In this document: positions 7,774 to 15,026 of the stretch, piece by piece
Position numbering within the stretch: position 1 is the stretch's first letter
Layout: the number at the start of each line of letters is the position of its first letter
Assembly: GCA_900541345.1 (NCBI GenBank)
Contig: UQJE01000050.1
Span: forward strand, 1 to 18,576
Source of the DNA: an uncultured Blautia sp.
GTDB lineage: Bacteria; Bacillota; Clostridia; Lachnospirales; Lachnospiraceae
Reading direction: 5' to 3'
DNA length: 18,576 nucleotides
Position numbers and translations under genes: made by a program
The notes under the pieces: generated by a model
What the model was told of the DNA's origin: nothing
Seen by the model: only the letters and a program-made list of their open reading frames with translations
The model's database searches: none

Positions 7774-9051
7774 TTATTCTGCTTCATCTATTGCCTTTCC
7801 AATATCATGTCTCATATACTTGTTGGCAAATGTAATCCACTCTGTCGCTTCATAAGCATTTTTTCTTGCTTCTTTTAAATTTTTCCCTTTTGCGGTAATT
7901 CCCACAACACGTCCGCCGTTTGTGACAATCTGTCCGTCTTTTTCCTTTGTTCCCGCATGGAAGCAGTAATATCCTTCTTTACCCTTAAAATTTTCAAATC
8001 CGGACATTGGAATTTCTTTTTCGTAATGAACCGGATATCCGTCACTTGCAAGTACTACACAAACTGCTGCATTATCTTCAAACTGAAGATCCACTTTGTC
8101 AAGAGTTCCCTCCACACAGGCTTCCATAACTTCTACAATGTCATTTTTCATTCTCGGAAGTACAACCTGTGCCTCCGGGTCTCCAAAACGGGCATTGTAT
8201 TCCAGAACTTTTGGTCCTTCCGCTGTCAGCATAAGACCGAAGAAAATAATCCCCTTAAACGGACGTCCTTCTGCTGCCATCGCATCAACTGTAGGCTGAT
8301 AAATATATTTCTTACAAAATTCGTCTACTTCCTCTGTATAGAACGGACTTGGAGAAAAGGTTCCCATGCCGCCCGTATTCAATCCTTTGTCTCCATCCAG
8401 TGCACGCTTGTGGTCCTGAGCAGAAGTCATTGTTTTAATGGTTTTTCCGTCCACAAATGACAATACGGAAACTTCTCTTCCCGTCATAAATTCTTCGACA
8501 ACCATTGTGTTTCCCGCACTGCCGAATTTTTTATCTTCCATAATTTCCCGTACGCCTGCCTCTGCCTCAGAAAGGTCTGCGCAAATCAGAACACCTTTTC
8601 CAAGAGCAAGTCCATCTGCTTTCAGCACAATAGGAAACTTTGCTTCTGTGCGAAGATAAGAAAGGGCTTCCTCCGGATCATCAAAGTTTTCATATGCTGC
8701 TGTGGGAATGTTGTATTTTTTCATCAGATCTTTTGAAAATGCTTTGGATCCTTCAAGAATGGCTGCATTTTTCCTTGGTCCGAACACTTTCAGTCCACGT
8801 GCCTCAAATACATCTACAACTCCCCCTACAAGCGGGTCGTCCATACCAATAATGGTCAGGTCAATTTTATTCTCTTCTGCAAAATCCGCCAGCTTTTCAA
8901 ATTCCATTGCGCCAATCTGCACACACTCTGCCAGCTCTGCAATTCCTGCATTTCCCGGAGCACAATAAATTTTTTCCACCTTCGGGCTTTTAGAAACACT
9001 CCATGCAATTGCGTGCTCTCTTCCGCCGCTTCCTACAATCAGTACCTTCAT
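7774..9051 (-). CDS. purD: Phosphoribosylamine-glycine ligase (GAR synthetase)
   Basis: PurD joins glycine to 5-phosphoribosylamine using ATP, the second step of purine synthesis. The 425-aa protein begins with the family signature VGSGGREHAIAW, followed by an ATP-grasp domain (about 105-310) and the C-terminal barrel-sandwich region; the segment with NTGGMGTFSP and YNARFGDPE is typical. Length is normal. The ribosome site AAGGAG lies inside the last codons of purN, and only 3 bases separate the two genes, so translation is probably coupled. Confidence 0.97.
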   Translation of the reverse strand: MKVLIVGSGGREHAIAWSVSKSPKVEKIYCAPGNAGIAELAECVQIGAMEFEKLADFAEENKIDLTIIGMDDPLVGGVVDVFEARGLKVFGPRKNAAILEGSKAFSKDLMKKYNIPTAAYENFDDPEEALSYLRTEAKFPIVLKADGLALGKGVLICADLSEAEAGVREIMEDKKFGSAGNTMVVEEFMTGREVSVLSFVDGKTIKTMTSAQDHKRALDGDKGLNTGGMGTFSPSPFYTEEVDEFCKKYIYQPTVDAMAAEGRPFKGIIFFGLMLTAEGPKVLEYNARFGDPEAQVVLPRMKNDIVEVMEACVEGTLDKVDLQFEDNAAVCVVLASDGYPVHYEKEIPMSGFENFKGKEGYYCFHAGTKEKDGQIVTNGGRVVGITAKGKNLKEARKNAYEATEWITFANKYMRHDIGKAIDEAE

Positions 9052-9054
9052 GTC

Positions 9055-9681
9055 TTACTCCTTCACCGCAACTTTTCCGTTTACAACTTCAATTTTATCA
9101 TTTGCAATAAGGTCAATGGCAAGAGGCAGAATTTTCCACTCTGCCTTTTCCATCACACGTTTCTGAAGAATTTCAGGAGTATCTCCTTCTTCTACCTTCA
9201 CTGCTTTCTGCATAATAATGGGGCCTGTATCTGTACCTGTATCCACAAAATGAACCGTTGCTCCCGTTACCTTCACACCTCTTTTTAAAGCTGCCTCATG
9301 AACGCGAAGCCCATAATATCCCACTCCGCAGAAAGATGGAATGAGCGACGGGTGAATGTTAATAATACGATTTGGGAATGCCTCCACGATCATAGGCGGG
9401 ATAGCAACAAGACAACCCGCCAAAACGACAAGATCCACACCTCTTTCCTTCAGCTTTCCAAGAAGGGCTTTGTGAAATTCCTCTCTTGACTCAAAGCTCT
9501 TAGGCGAGATACATATTCCCTCGATTCCATGTTTCTTTGCACGCTCAAGAGCATATGCATTGGGATTATTGCTGATTACAAGACTTACCTCTGCATTTGT
9601 AATTTCCCCGGAATCCACAGCGTCCAAGATTGCCTGAAGATTTGTTCCTCCTCCTGAAACAAGAACACCAACCTTTAGCAT
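9055..9681 (-). CDS. purN: Phosphoribosylglycinamide formyltransferase (GAR transformylase)
   Basis: PurN transfers a formyl group from 10-formyltetrahydrofolate to GAR, the third step of purine synthesis. The 208-aa protein shows the GAR-binding SGGGTNLQ (9-16), the catalytic NIHPSL with N108 and H110, and the catalytic aspartate at about D151 in DTGTDTGP, matching the E. coli N106/H108/D144 triad. It overlaps purM by 7 bases and is followed 3 bases later by purD. Confidence 0.96.
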   Translation of the reverse strand: MLKVGVLVSGGGTNLQAILDAVDSGEITNAEVSLVISNNPNAYALERAKKHGIEGICISPKSFESREEFHKALLGKLKERGVDLVVLAGCLVAIPPMIVEAFPNRIINIHPSLIPSFCGVGYYGLRVHEAALKRGVKVTGATVHFVDTGTDTGPIIMQKAVKVEEGDTPEILQKRVMEKAEWKILPLAIDLIANDKIEVVNGKVAVKE

Positions 9682-10700
9682 AAGGTCACTCCCTTTTCTC
9701 CCTCTTCGATACGACCAACTACATATGCCTTATCTCCAGCTGCCTGGATCGCTTCCATTGTTTTTTCTACATCTGCCGGATTTACAGCAAGAACCATTCC
9801 AAGGCCCATGTTATAAGTGTTGTACATCATTTTTTCTTCAATATCGCCTTTTTCAGCAAGAAGCTTGAAAATAGGAAGAACAGGATAGCTGTCTTTTTCA
9901 ATGATCGCTCTTGTTCCCTCTTTTAACATACGCGGCACATTCTCATAGAAACCGCCGCCTGTAATATGGCTGCATGCGTGAATGCGTACACCTGCGTTTT
10001 TGATGCTCTTTAATGCTTTTACATAAATTCTTGTAGGTGCAAGAAGTGCCTCTCCAAGAGTTGTTCCAAGTTCTTCATAATAAGTATCAAGAGATTCTTT
10101 TGTCATATCAAAAACTTTTCGTACAAGAGAAAAACCGTTGCTGTGTACACCTGTAGAAGCCATACCAATAAGAACATCTCCTGCTTCCAGCTCTTCTCCT
10201 GTGAGAAGGTCTTTTTTATCTACTACGCCTACTGCAAAACCGGCAAGATCATATTCATCTTCCTGCATAAGTCCCGGATGCTCTGCTGTCTCGCCGCCAA
10301 TAAGAGCTACATCAGACTGGCAGCAGCCTTCTGCAACACCTTTTACAATTTCTGCAATTTTCTCCGGATAGTTTTTGCCGCAGGCAATGTAATCCAGGAA
10401 AAACAGAGGTTCTGCTCCTGCACAGGCAATATCATTTACACACATAGCCACTGCATCAATACCGATTGTATCATGCTTATCCATAACCATAGCAAGCTTT
10501 ACCTTTGTTCCGCATCCATCTGTACCGGAAACAAGTGTCGGTTCTTCCATATCCTTAAATGCGCTCATGGAAAATGCACCGGAAAAACCGCCGATTCCAC
10601 CTAAAACCTCCGGACGCATTGTCTTTTTAATATGCTCCTTCATAAGCTCCACTGATTTATATCCGGCTTCAATATCCACGCCTGCTTTCTTGTAATCCAT
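9675..10700 (-). CDS. purM: Phosphoribosylformylglycinamidine cyclo-ligase (AIR synthetase)
   Basis: PurM closes the imidazole ring of FGAM with ATP to give AIR. The 341-aa protein has the family signature SGTDGCGTKVKLA near residues 58-70, GGETAEHPG and HSNGFSLVRK, all in order. GGGAGG precedes the ATG. The 54-base gap to purE holds a TATAAT-like box (about 10720) without a matching -35, so an internal promoter is possible but not supported. The 3' end overlaps purN by 7 bases. Confidence 0.97.
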   Translation of the reverse strand: MDYKKAGVDIEAGYKSVELMKEHIKKTMRPEVLGGIGGFSGAFSMSAFKDMEEPTLVSGTDGCGTKVKLAMVMDKHDTIGIDAVAMCVNDIACAGAEPLFFLDYIACGKNYPEKIAEIVKGVAEGCCQSDVALIGGETAEHPGLMQEDEYDLAGFAVGVVDKKDLLTGEELEAGDVLIGMASTGVHSNGFSLVRKVFDMTKESLDTYYEELGTTLGEALLAPTRIYVKALKSIKNAGVRIHACSHITGGGFYENVPRMLKEGTRAIIEKDSYPVLPIFKLLAEKGDIEEKMMYNTYNMGLGMVLAVNPADVEKTMEAIQAAGDKAYVVGRIEEGEKGVTLC

Positions 10701-10754
10701 AATGTTCCTCCCTGTATTCTTTATATATTATAGTAAAAGCTGCCTTACACGGCA

Positions 10755-11255
10755 TTAATACTCTTTATATCCAACCTGCTGAAGTCTTGCGTCTTTTGCC
10801 TCAACCTGCTCTTTTAATTCCTGGCTGTAAGCTTTTAAACGTCCCAGAAGTTCCTCATCTGAAGTTGCAAGGATTTTCGCTGCAAGAAGCCCTGCATTTG
10901 CACCGCCGTTAATTGCCACAGTAGCAACCGGAATACCGGAAGGCATCTGTACAATCGAATAAAGAGAATCTCTTCCTCCCAGAGAAGTTGTATGCATAGG
11001 AATACCAATGACAGGCATTGGGAAAATAGCTGCGCACATTCCCGGAAGATGTGCTGCCATTCCTGCTCCTGCAATAATCACTTTAAAACCTTTTTCTTCC
11101 GCAGTTTTTGCATACTCAAAGAACACGTCCGGTTCTCTGTGTGCGGAAATAATTTTCATTTCATAATCAATTCCCAGTTTTTCCAGAATATCTGCTGCCT
11201 TGCTCATAACAGGCATATCTGAGTCGCTGCCCATCACAATTCCTACTTTTGCCAT
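10755..11255 (-). CDS. purE: N5-carboxyaminoimidazole ribonucleotide mutase
   Basis: PurE converts the carboxylated AIR product to CAIR. The 166-aa protein has the signature GSDSDMPVM near residues 9-17 and the catalytic SAHREPD near 37-43, plus AGMAAHLPGM and the GIPVATVAINGG stretch typical of the family. No purK, purC, purF or purL is present, so the other purine genes must lie elsewhere. It is the first gene of the operon, with a strong AAAGGAG ribosome site and a consensus promoter about 80 bases upstream. Confidence 0.96.
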   Translation of the reverse strand: MAKVGIVMGSDSDMPVMSKAADILEKLGIDYEMKIISAHREPDVFFEYAKTAEEKGFKVIIAGAGMAAHLPGMCAAIFPMPVIGIPMHTTSLGGRDSLYSIVQMPSGIPVATVAINGGANAGLLAAKILATSDEELLGRLKAYSQELKEQVEAKDARLQQVGYKEY

Positions 11256-11283
11256 AATTGTTCTCCTTTTAATATGTATTTTA

Positions 11284-11312
11284 GGGCAGAACAGGAAAAA
11301 CCTGCTCTGTCC
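11284..11312 (-). promoter_or_regulatory. Stem-loop in the purE leader RNA
   Basis: On the minus strand GGACAGAGCAGG (11301-11312) pairs with CCTGTTCTGCCC (11284-11295) with one mismatch and one wobble around a five-T loop. It lies in the roughly 75-base leader between the promoter and the purE ribosome site. No T-run follows, so it is not a normal terminator. It does not fit the guanine/adenine riboswitch consensus. Function is unknown. Confidence 0.5.
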
Positions 11313-11335
11313 GAAAAATCCTCTTCTACGCGTAA

Positions 11336-11364
11336 ATTCTACTAAGATTCCCTTTTTCTGTCAA
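11336..11364 (-). promoter_or_regulatory. Promoter of the purE operon, TTGACA-17-TAGAAT
   Basis: On the minus strand a perfect -35 TTGACA (11359-11364) and a -10 TAGAAT (11336-11341) are separated by exactly 17 bases. The expected transcription start is near 11329. This is the best vegetative promoter in the window and should drive the seven genes down to the terminator at 5038-5069. Confidence 0.85.
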
Positions 11365-11377
11365 CCCAAAACACCCC

Positions 11378-11412
11378 AAAAGATATTTTATTCTCATAAA
11401 AGATATTTTATT
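11378..11412. repeat. Tandem 15-base repeat before the purE promoter
   Basis: AAAAGATATTTTATT occurs exactly twice, at 11378-11392 and 11398-11412, with a 20-base period (about two helical turns). The second copy covers the stop codon of the M29 gene and the first lies just upstream of the purE -35. It could be a regulator site or an UP-like AT-rich element. It does not resemble the Bacillus PurR box. Confidence 0.55.
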
Positions 11413-13459
11413 TTTCTTCAAAAGGTTCATTCAGTTTTTCTGTTCCCGAAAGAACGAACCTGCCCTTCTCGATAATAGAAACCATATCTCCATCGTCATC
11501 AATAACACGGATACTGCCAAGCTCTTCATATGGAATGGTAATGTCCGTATGGCAGCCGTAGTATGCCATACTCAAATCCTCTTTTCGGAGAATAGAAATT
11601 TCATTATCCCTTGCAATAATTTCTTTTCCGTCCGGATTAAAGACAGCCGTATCCTCTGCCCAGCTGTAACAAGTATCTCCTACTGCAAAATGAGGACCCA
11701 TTTTCTCTGCGATGAGAATCGGAAGCTTGTCTCCAATTCCATATTTTTCCGCTGCCACATAGGCAGTTGTATTTGTTCCGATCGCAAATTCTCCCATCGG
11801 TAATTTTACGTGATGATGAAGAATATTATCTTCGATATATCGTCTGTTTTCCTCTTCATCTTCGAAATTTGTACAGCTGTAATCAATCACCTGTCCACAG
11901 TCGAATACAAGCTTTAAATTCTTAAACTGCAGACCGTTTAAGTATACTTTTTTCACATGGAGAATACCTCCGGTTCCCGCGAGCACAGGGGAAGTAAAGA
12001 CTTCACCTACCGGAATATTTACGTCTGCCACACAGTTTTCAAAATTTGTTTCTTTTTCCGGATTATTAAGTTCATGAAGATGAATAAGAAGATCTGTCTC
12101 GTTGCCGTCCTGACCTTTAATTTCCACCCACTCGCAGGTATCCAGAGTATCAATAATGGTCTGCTGAATACTCTGATAAAGATGATAATCCAACGTATTG
12201 ATTTTTACGATTTCACGGAAAATTTCCGGGAATTTTTCTCCGATTTCCGGAACAGGATAAGCAATGATTGTAAAGCTTCTCTCGTCTCCTTTAATATATC
12301 TGTTTACAATCTGACCGGATTCATTATCCAGCTCAATCTGGAGCTTCTGCTGTACCTCACTGTAAGAAAGCGCCTGTTCGCATTTTTCTGGTGAAAAAGG
12401 AGCTTCTCCGAATGTTTCAATGACAGCCGGTCCTCCATGTACCTCTGCTAGATCCTTATATTTTTCGTAAGAGGTCTGCATTGCCCGAAGCTTTCTCTTT
12501 ACAAAATCGCTGTCAAGAAACAGAGCGTCATCCTGTCTGTGGTCGTAATCGTACTGCGGATTTGCAATACCGCCTGTGTATCCGACGCGATTCTGACCTT
12601 TTTTATTTACAGCATGCACTGCATGGCGGTAAATCACAGGCTTTAATCCCATTTTTTCAAACTGAAGAACAGCTGCTTTTACCATACGTTCAAAGCCCAG
12701 ATTATATCGGATATTAACCGTTTTCTTTTTTGTTATATCTTTTCTTCCCATAATAAAGCCGATCCGGTATCCCTCTGTATAGGTAGATGCCATATCGTCA
12801 ATTTCTTCCTGGGAAAGGGAATTTAAAAATTCCGCCACGCCCGTCTCGTTTTCTGAGACAAACTCTCCGTACTGATAAAGATAGCGAAGATCAGACAGAT
12901 CAGATTTCATAATAAGGTCAAGGGCAAAAGTAAGATCGGAATCCACCCCTTCCCTTATTCTTCTCTCCATCATATCCTGACAGTAATCATTTACATAGGA
13001 AGTAAGGATTCCCTTCATTTCCTCCGGCTCTGGAATTTCCTCCTGGGCAAAAGCAGAATACACCTCGAGAAACAGCTCCAGCATCTGTGTCATTTCCTCT
13101 GTCCGCTTTTCATAAGCGGACACAACAGCGCCTCGAAGCTCTGCATACAAAAAAGAAAACAATTTTCCATACTCTCCCAGCTTCTCTGCAGCATACGCCG
13201 GATTCCCATAAGAGGTCTTATAATTTTCCGGAAGAATATCCTCATATAACGCTCTGTTTTCTGTCTGCAGTTCTTTAAGGGACTGCTCCCCTGTTTTTTC
13301 CATTACCTGAATTGTTTTCAGAAGAAATTCTGCTGTTTTATGAAAAAAATCAAGATACGGCTGGGCCGCATCATGTTCTCCCGGAATTTCTCCTACCCTT
13401 GTTTTAGCAAGCGCGTAGCGCTCCATCATCCATTCGTCCAAATCTTTATTTCCTTTCAC
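11408..13459 (-). CDS. M29-family aminopeptidase with long N-terminal extension
   Basis: The C-terminal part matches the M29 (AmpS/AmpT) metallo-aminopeptidases, which remove N-terminal amino acids using two metal ions. Likely ligands are E486 (NIPVGEVFTSP), E557 (MGEFAIGTN), E585 and H590 (AEKMGPHFAVGD), and H637 with D639 (GCHTDIT). The start of the M29 core appears near residue 248. M29 enzymes are usually about 410 aa; this one is 683, because of an extra acidic, helical region of about 245 residues with no recognised domain. Translation starts at GTG, overlapping the HD gene stop as GTGA with no clear ribosome site, so it is probably coupled. It is the last gene of the pyrE string; I see no good terminator. 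Confidence 0.8.
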   Translation of the reverse strand: MKGNKDLDEWMMERYALAKTRVGEIPGEHDAAQPYLDFFHKTAEFLLKTIQVMEKTGEQSLKELQTENRALYEDILPENYKTSYGNPAYAAEKLGEYGKLFSFLYAELRGAVVSAYEKRTEEMTQMLELFLEVYSAFAQEEIPEPEEMKGILTSYVNDYCQDMMERRIREGVDSDLTFALDLIMKSDLSDLRYLYQYGEFVSENETGVAEFLNSLSQEEIDDMASTYTEGYRIGFIMGRKDITKKKTVNIRYNLGFERMVKAAVLQFEKMGLKPVIYRHAVHAVNKKGQNRVGYTGGIANPQYDYDHRQDDALFLDSDFVKRKLRAMQTSYEKYKDLAEVHGGPAVIETFGEAPFSPEKCEQALSYSEVQQKLQIELDNESGQIVNRYIKGDERSFTIIAYPVPEIGEKFPEIFREIVKINTLDYHLYQSIQQTIIDTLDTCEWVEIKGQDGNETDLLIHLHELNNPEKETNFENCVADVNIPVGEVFTSPVLAGTGGILHVKKVYLNGLQFKNLKLVFDCGQVIDYSCTNFEDEEENRRYIEDNILHHHVKLPMGEFAIGTNTTAYVAAEKYGIGDKLPILIAEKMGPHFAVGDTCYSWAEDTAVFNPDGKEIIARDNEISILRKEDLSMAYYGCHTDITIPYEELGSIRVIDDDGDMVSIIEKGRFVLSGTEKLNEPFEEK

Positions 13460-14067
13460 TCTGTTTCATTCATATCGTCTGTCACATTTCCCAGTTGCAC
13501 ATGCTTTTCCACAAGCTCCTGCATATATTCCCAGATTTCCTGTGATCCTTCTTTTGTTTTTGCATTTCTTTTATAAATCTGGCTTTTCTTTACCCCGTGT
13601 TCCCTCCAGCTTTTCCCCTGAGATGCATCATTCAAAAAGAGTGGCTGGCTGTTATCCAACATACGGGCAAATTTTGCATCGCTGCTCTCATATGCTTCAA
13701 ATTCTCTCCAGAGCTCCATAAAATATGTCCCCTGATCCTTTGGAAGCAGCCCGAAAATACGGTTCGCAGCCTTTTCTTCTCTATCCGCCTTTGTAGAAGC
13801 ACCCTCCTCATCATAGGCATACGTATCTCCCGCGTCAATTTCCACAAGATCATGAATCAGGACCATTGGAATCACTCTGGAAAGATCAATTTCCTCCCTG
13901 GCATATTCCTTTAAAAGGACTGCCATAAGAGCAAGATGCCAGGAGTGCTCCGCATCATTTTCCTTTCTCTTTCCATCAGCAAGATACGTCTGGCGGACAA
14001 TATTTTTCACTTTATCCACCTCAATAATAAAATCCATCTGTTTTTTCAGACGCGCTCTCTTATCCAT
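13456..14067 (-). CDS. HD-domain protein, YfbR/HDDC2-like 5'-deoxynucleotidase
   Basis: Relatives of this 203-aa protein dephosphorylate deoxynucleoside monophosphates in the cytoplasm. The metal-binding set of the YfbR/HDDC2 group is present: H41 (DAEHSWH), H72-D73 (VLIHDL), E76 and D81 (EIDAGD), and D138 (ARMLDNSQP), with a candidate substrate arginine at R25. The family call is good; the exact nucleotide is not known. Start is ATG after GGGGGT with 6-base spacing, one base after the stop of the DUF6142-like gene. It shares an operon with pyrE, which fits a role in pyrimidine or dNMP balance, though that is inferred. Confidence 0.85.
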   Translation of the reverse strand: MDKRARLKKQMDFIIEVDKVKNIVRQTYLADGKRKENDAEHSWHLALMAVLLKEYAREEIDLSRVIPMVLIHDLVEIDAGDTYAYDEEGASTKADREEKAANRIFGLLPKDQGTYFMELWREFEAYESSDAKFARMLDNSQPLFLNDASQGKSWREHGVKKSQIYKRNAKTKEGSQEIWEYMQELVEKHVQLGNVTDDMNETE

Positions 14068-14068
14068 A

Positions 14069-14383
14069 TTATACCCCCATTAAAAACAGAAAAATCCAGC
14101 CTACCGTAATGAATCCATTTGCAATAGAGCCGATAATACTTGTATGATGCTTACAGTTTTCTTCGGAAAAGCTTAAAAGTCCCATAATAAATCCGTAAAC
14201 GGACAACAGCGCCGCAAACAGGCTTACGCTTCCTACAATAAATCCGTATCTCCCTTCCAGAAAAAAGGAAAGAAGAACAGCTGCCAAAAACAGGAGAAAG
14301 GAAGCCACGGCAAGACCTGCCGACAGCTTCCCTTTCCCTGCCTCTTTTTTCTTTGCAAACGCATATCTATATCTTTTTGCCAT
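14069..14383 (-). CDS. DUF6142-like small membrane protein
   Basis: The 104-aa protein has a basic N-terminus (MAKRYRYAFAKKK) and three hydrophobic helices at about 21-42, 47-70 and 83-103. It resembles the DUF6142 family of Firmicute membrane proteins, whose function is unknown; this is from memory of the pattern. A frame extends to 14443, but the ATG at 14383 has AGGAGA just upstream, and the extension would lie inside the VanZ-like gene. The chosen start overlaps the VanZ-like 3' end by 17 bases. Confidence 0.75.
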   Translation of the reverse strand: MAKRYRYAFAKKKEAGKGKLSAGLAVASFLLFLAAVLLSFFLEGRYGFIVGSVSLFAALLSVYGFIMGLLSFSEENCKHHTSIIGSIANGFITVGWIFLFLMGV

Positions 14384-14840
14384 AATATTTTCTCCTAATG
14401 ATATTGCAGATGACAAAGAGCAGATAACCAAGCGCCGCCCCAAGTGTATTCAGTATCAGATCATCCACATCGAAACAGCCCACTCTTGTAATAAGCTGAA
14501 TGGTTTCCACTGTAAGGCTTAAACAGAATCCTGATAAAACAATCAGAAAACCGTTCTGCATACGTCTGGTCACAACAGGCAGAATATATCCATACGGAAC
14601 AAACCCAATTACATTTCCGCAAATGTTTGTCATAAGTGCCAGAAGTCCCAGCTGATGCCGATAAACCCAGAACCGTCTGATTTCCACAAATGGGACAAGA
14701 TTATATCGAAACTCTCTTTCTGCCTCCGCCACTCTTCCGTACTCTTCTGAAAAAAACAGAAAGTACAGAAGAAGCAGCATATAAAGCACAAACAGTCCAA
14801 GCCCTGTGCGTCGGATCAGCTTTTTTGTTTCATTTCTCAA
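14367..14840 (-). CDS. VanZ-like membrane protein
   Basis: The 157-aa protein has four predicted membrane helices (about 14-31, 66-90, 97-117, 127-147) and the VanZ-family pattern: N-terminal helix, NLVPF segment, N..GN..GF.P.G in the second helix, E..Q in the third, and a D.DD..N..G approach to the fourth. VanZ itself gives low-level teicoplanin resistance, but most family members have no known role, and no vancomycin cluster is present here. The start codon is TTG: the frame has no ATG at the N-terminus, and AGGGG lies 6 bases upstream, touching the stop of the 50-aa gene. Coupled translation is likely. Confidence 0.85.
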   Translation of the reverse strand: MRNETKKLIRRTGLGLFVLYMLLLLYFLFFSEEYGRVAEAEREFRYNLVPFVEIRRFWVYRHQLGLLALMTNICGNVIGFVPYGYILPVVTRRMQNGFLIVLSGFCLSLTVETIQLITRVGCFDVDDLILNTLGAALGYLLFVICNIIRRKYYGKKI

Positions 14841-14849
14841 TTTCTACCC

Positions 14850-15002
14850 CTATATCAGAATTTCTGATTTCCGTTTCAGCAGCCGGGCTCCGTTTACAAT
14901 CATCAGAATCCCGGAAACAATTCCCGTCACCAGGACTACGATTCCCACAGCAATGTTCCCCGCTCCTGCTCCGGTCATTGTTTTATAGACCTTTTCATTC
15001 AT
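14850..15002 (-). CDS. 50-aa single-pass membrane protein
   Basis: This short gene begins at ATG (15002) after AGGAGG with 9-base spacing and ends in TAG at 14850. The product has a short polar head (MNEKVYKTMTG), a glycine-rich hydrophobic helix at about 11-39 with several GxxxG-like spacings (GAGAGNIAVGIVV, TGIVSG), then a basic tail (ARLLKRKSEILI). That suggests one membrane helix with the basic tail inside, possibly self-associating. No family is recognised. It sits 24 bases after pyrE and 9 bases before the VanZ-like gene, so it fits the operon. The clear ribosome site and spacing support it as a real gene. Confidence 0.7.
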   Translation of the reverse strand: MNEKVYKTMTGAGAGNIAVGIVVLVTGIVSGILMIVNGARLLKRKSEILI

Positions 15003-15026
15003 CTCCAAAGCCCTCCTTTCTGTTTC

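Noticed and set aside
7957..8460. 167-aa plus-strand open frame inside purD
   Set aside because: It is a complementary-strand shadow of an intact, conserved enzyme gene with no independent coding signal.
10143..10604. 153-aa plus-strand open frame inside purM
   Set aside because: It has shadow composition (many C, I, F, K) and is fully covered by the purM reading frame.
11284..11312. Stem-loop before purE as a transcription terminator or purine riboswitch
   Set aside because: No T-run follows the stem, and the conserved three-way-junction sequence of purine riboswitches is absent. Kept only as a leader stem-loop.
11378..11412. Two AAAAGATATTTTATT repeats as a CRISPR fragment
   Set aside because: There are only two copies with a 5-base gap, AT-rich and without spacer-sized intervals or cas genes.
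14367..14840. VanZ-like protein as a glycopeptide resistance gene
   Set aside because: No other van genes are present, and most VanZ-family members are not resistance genes.
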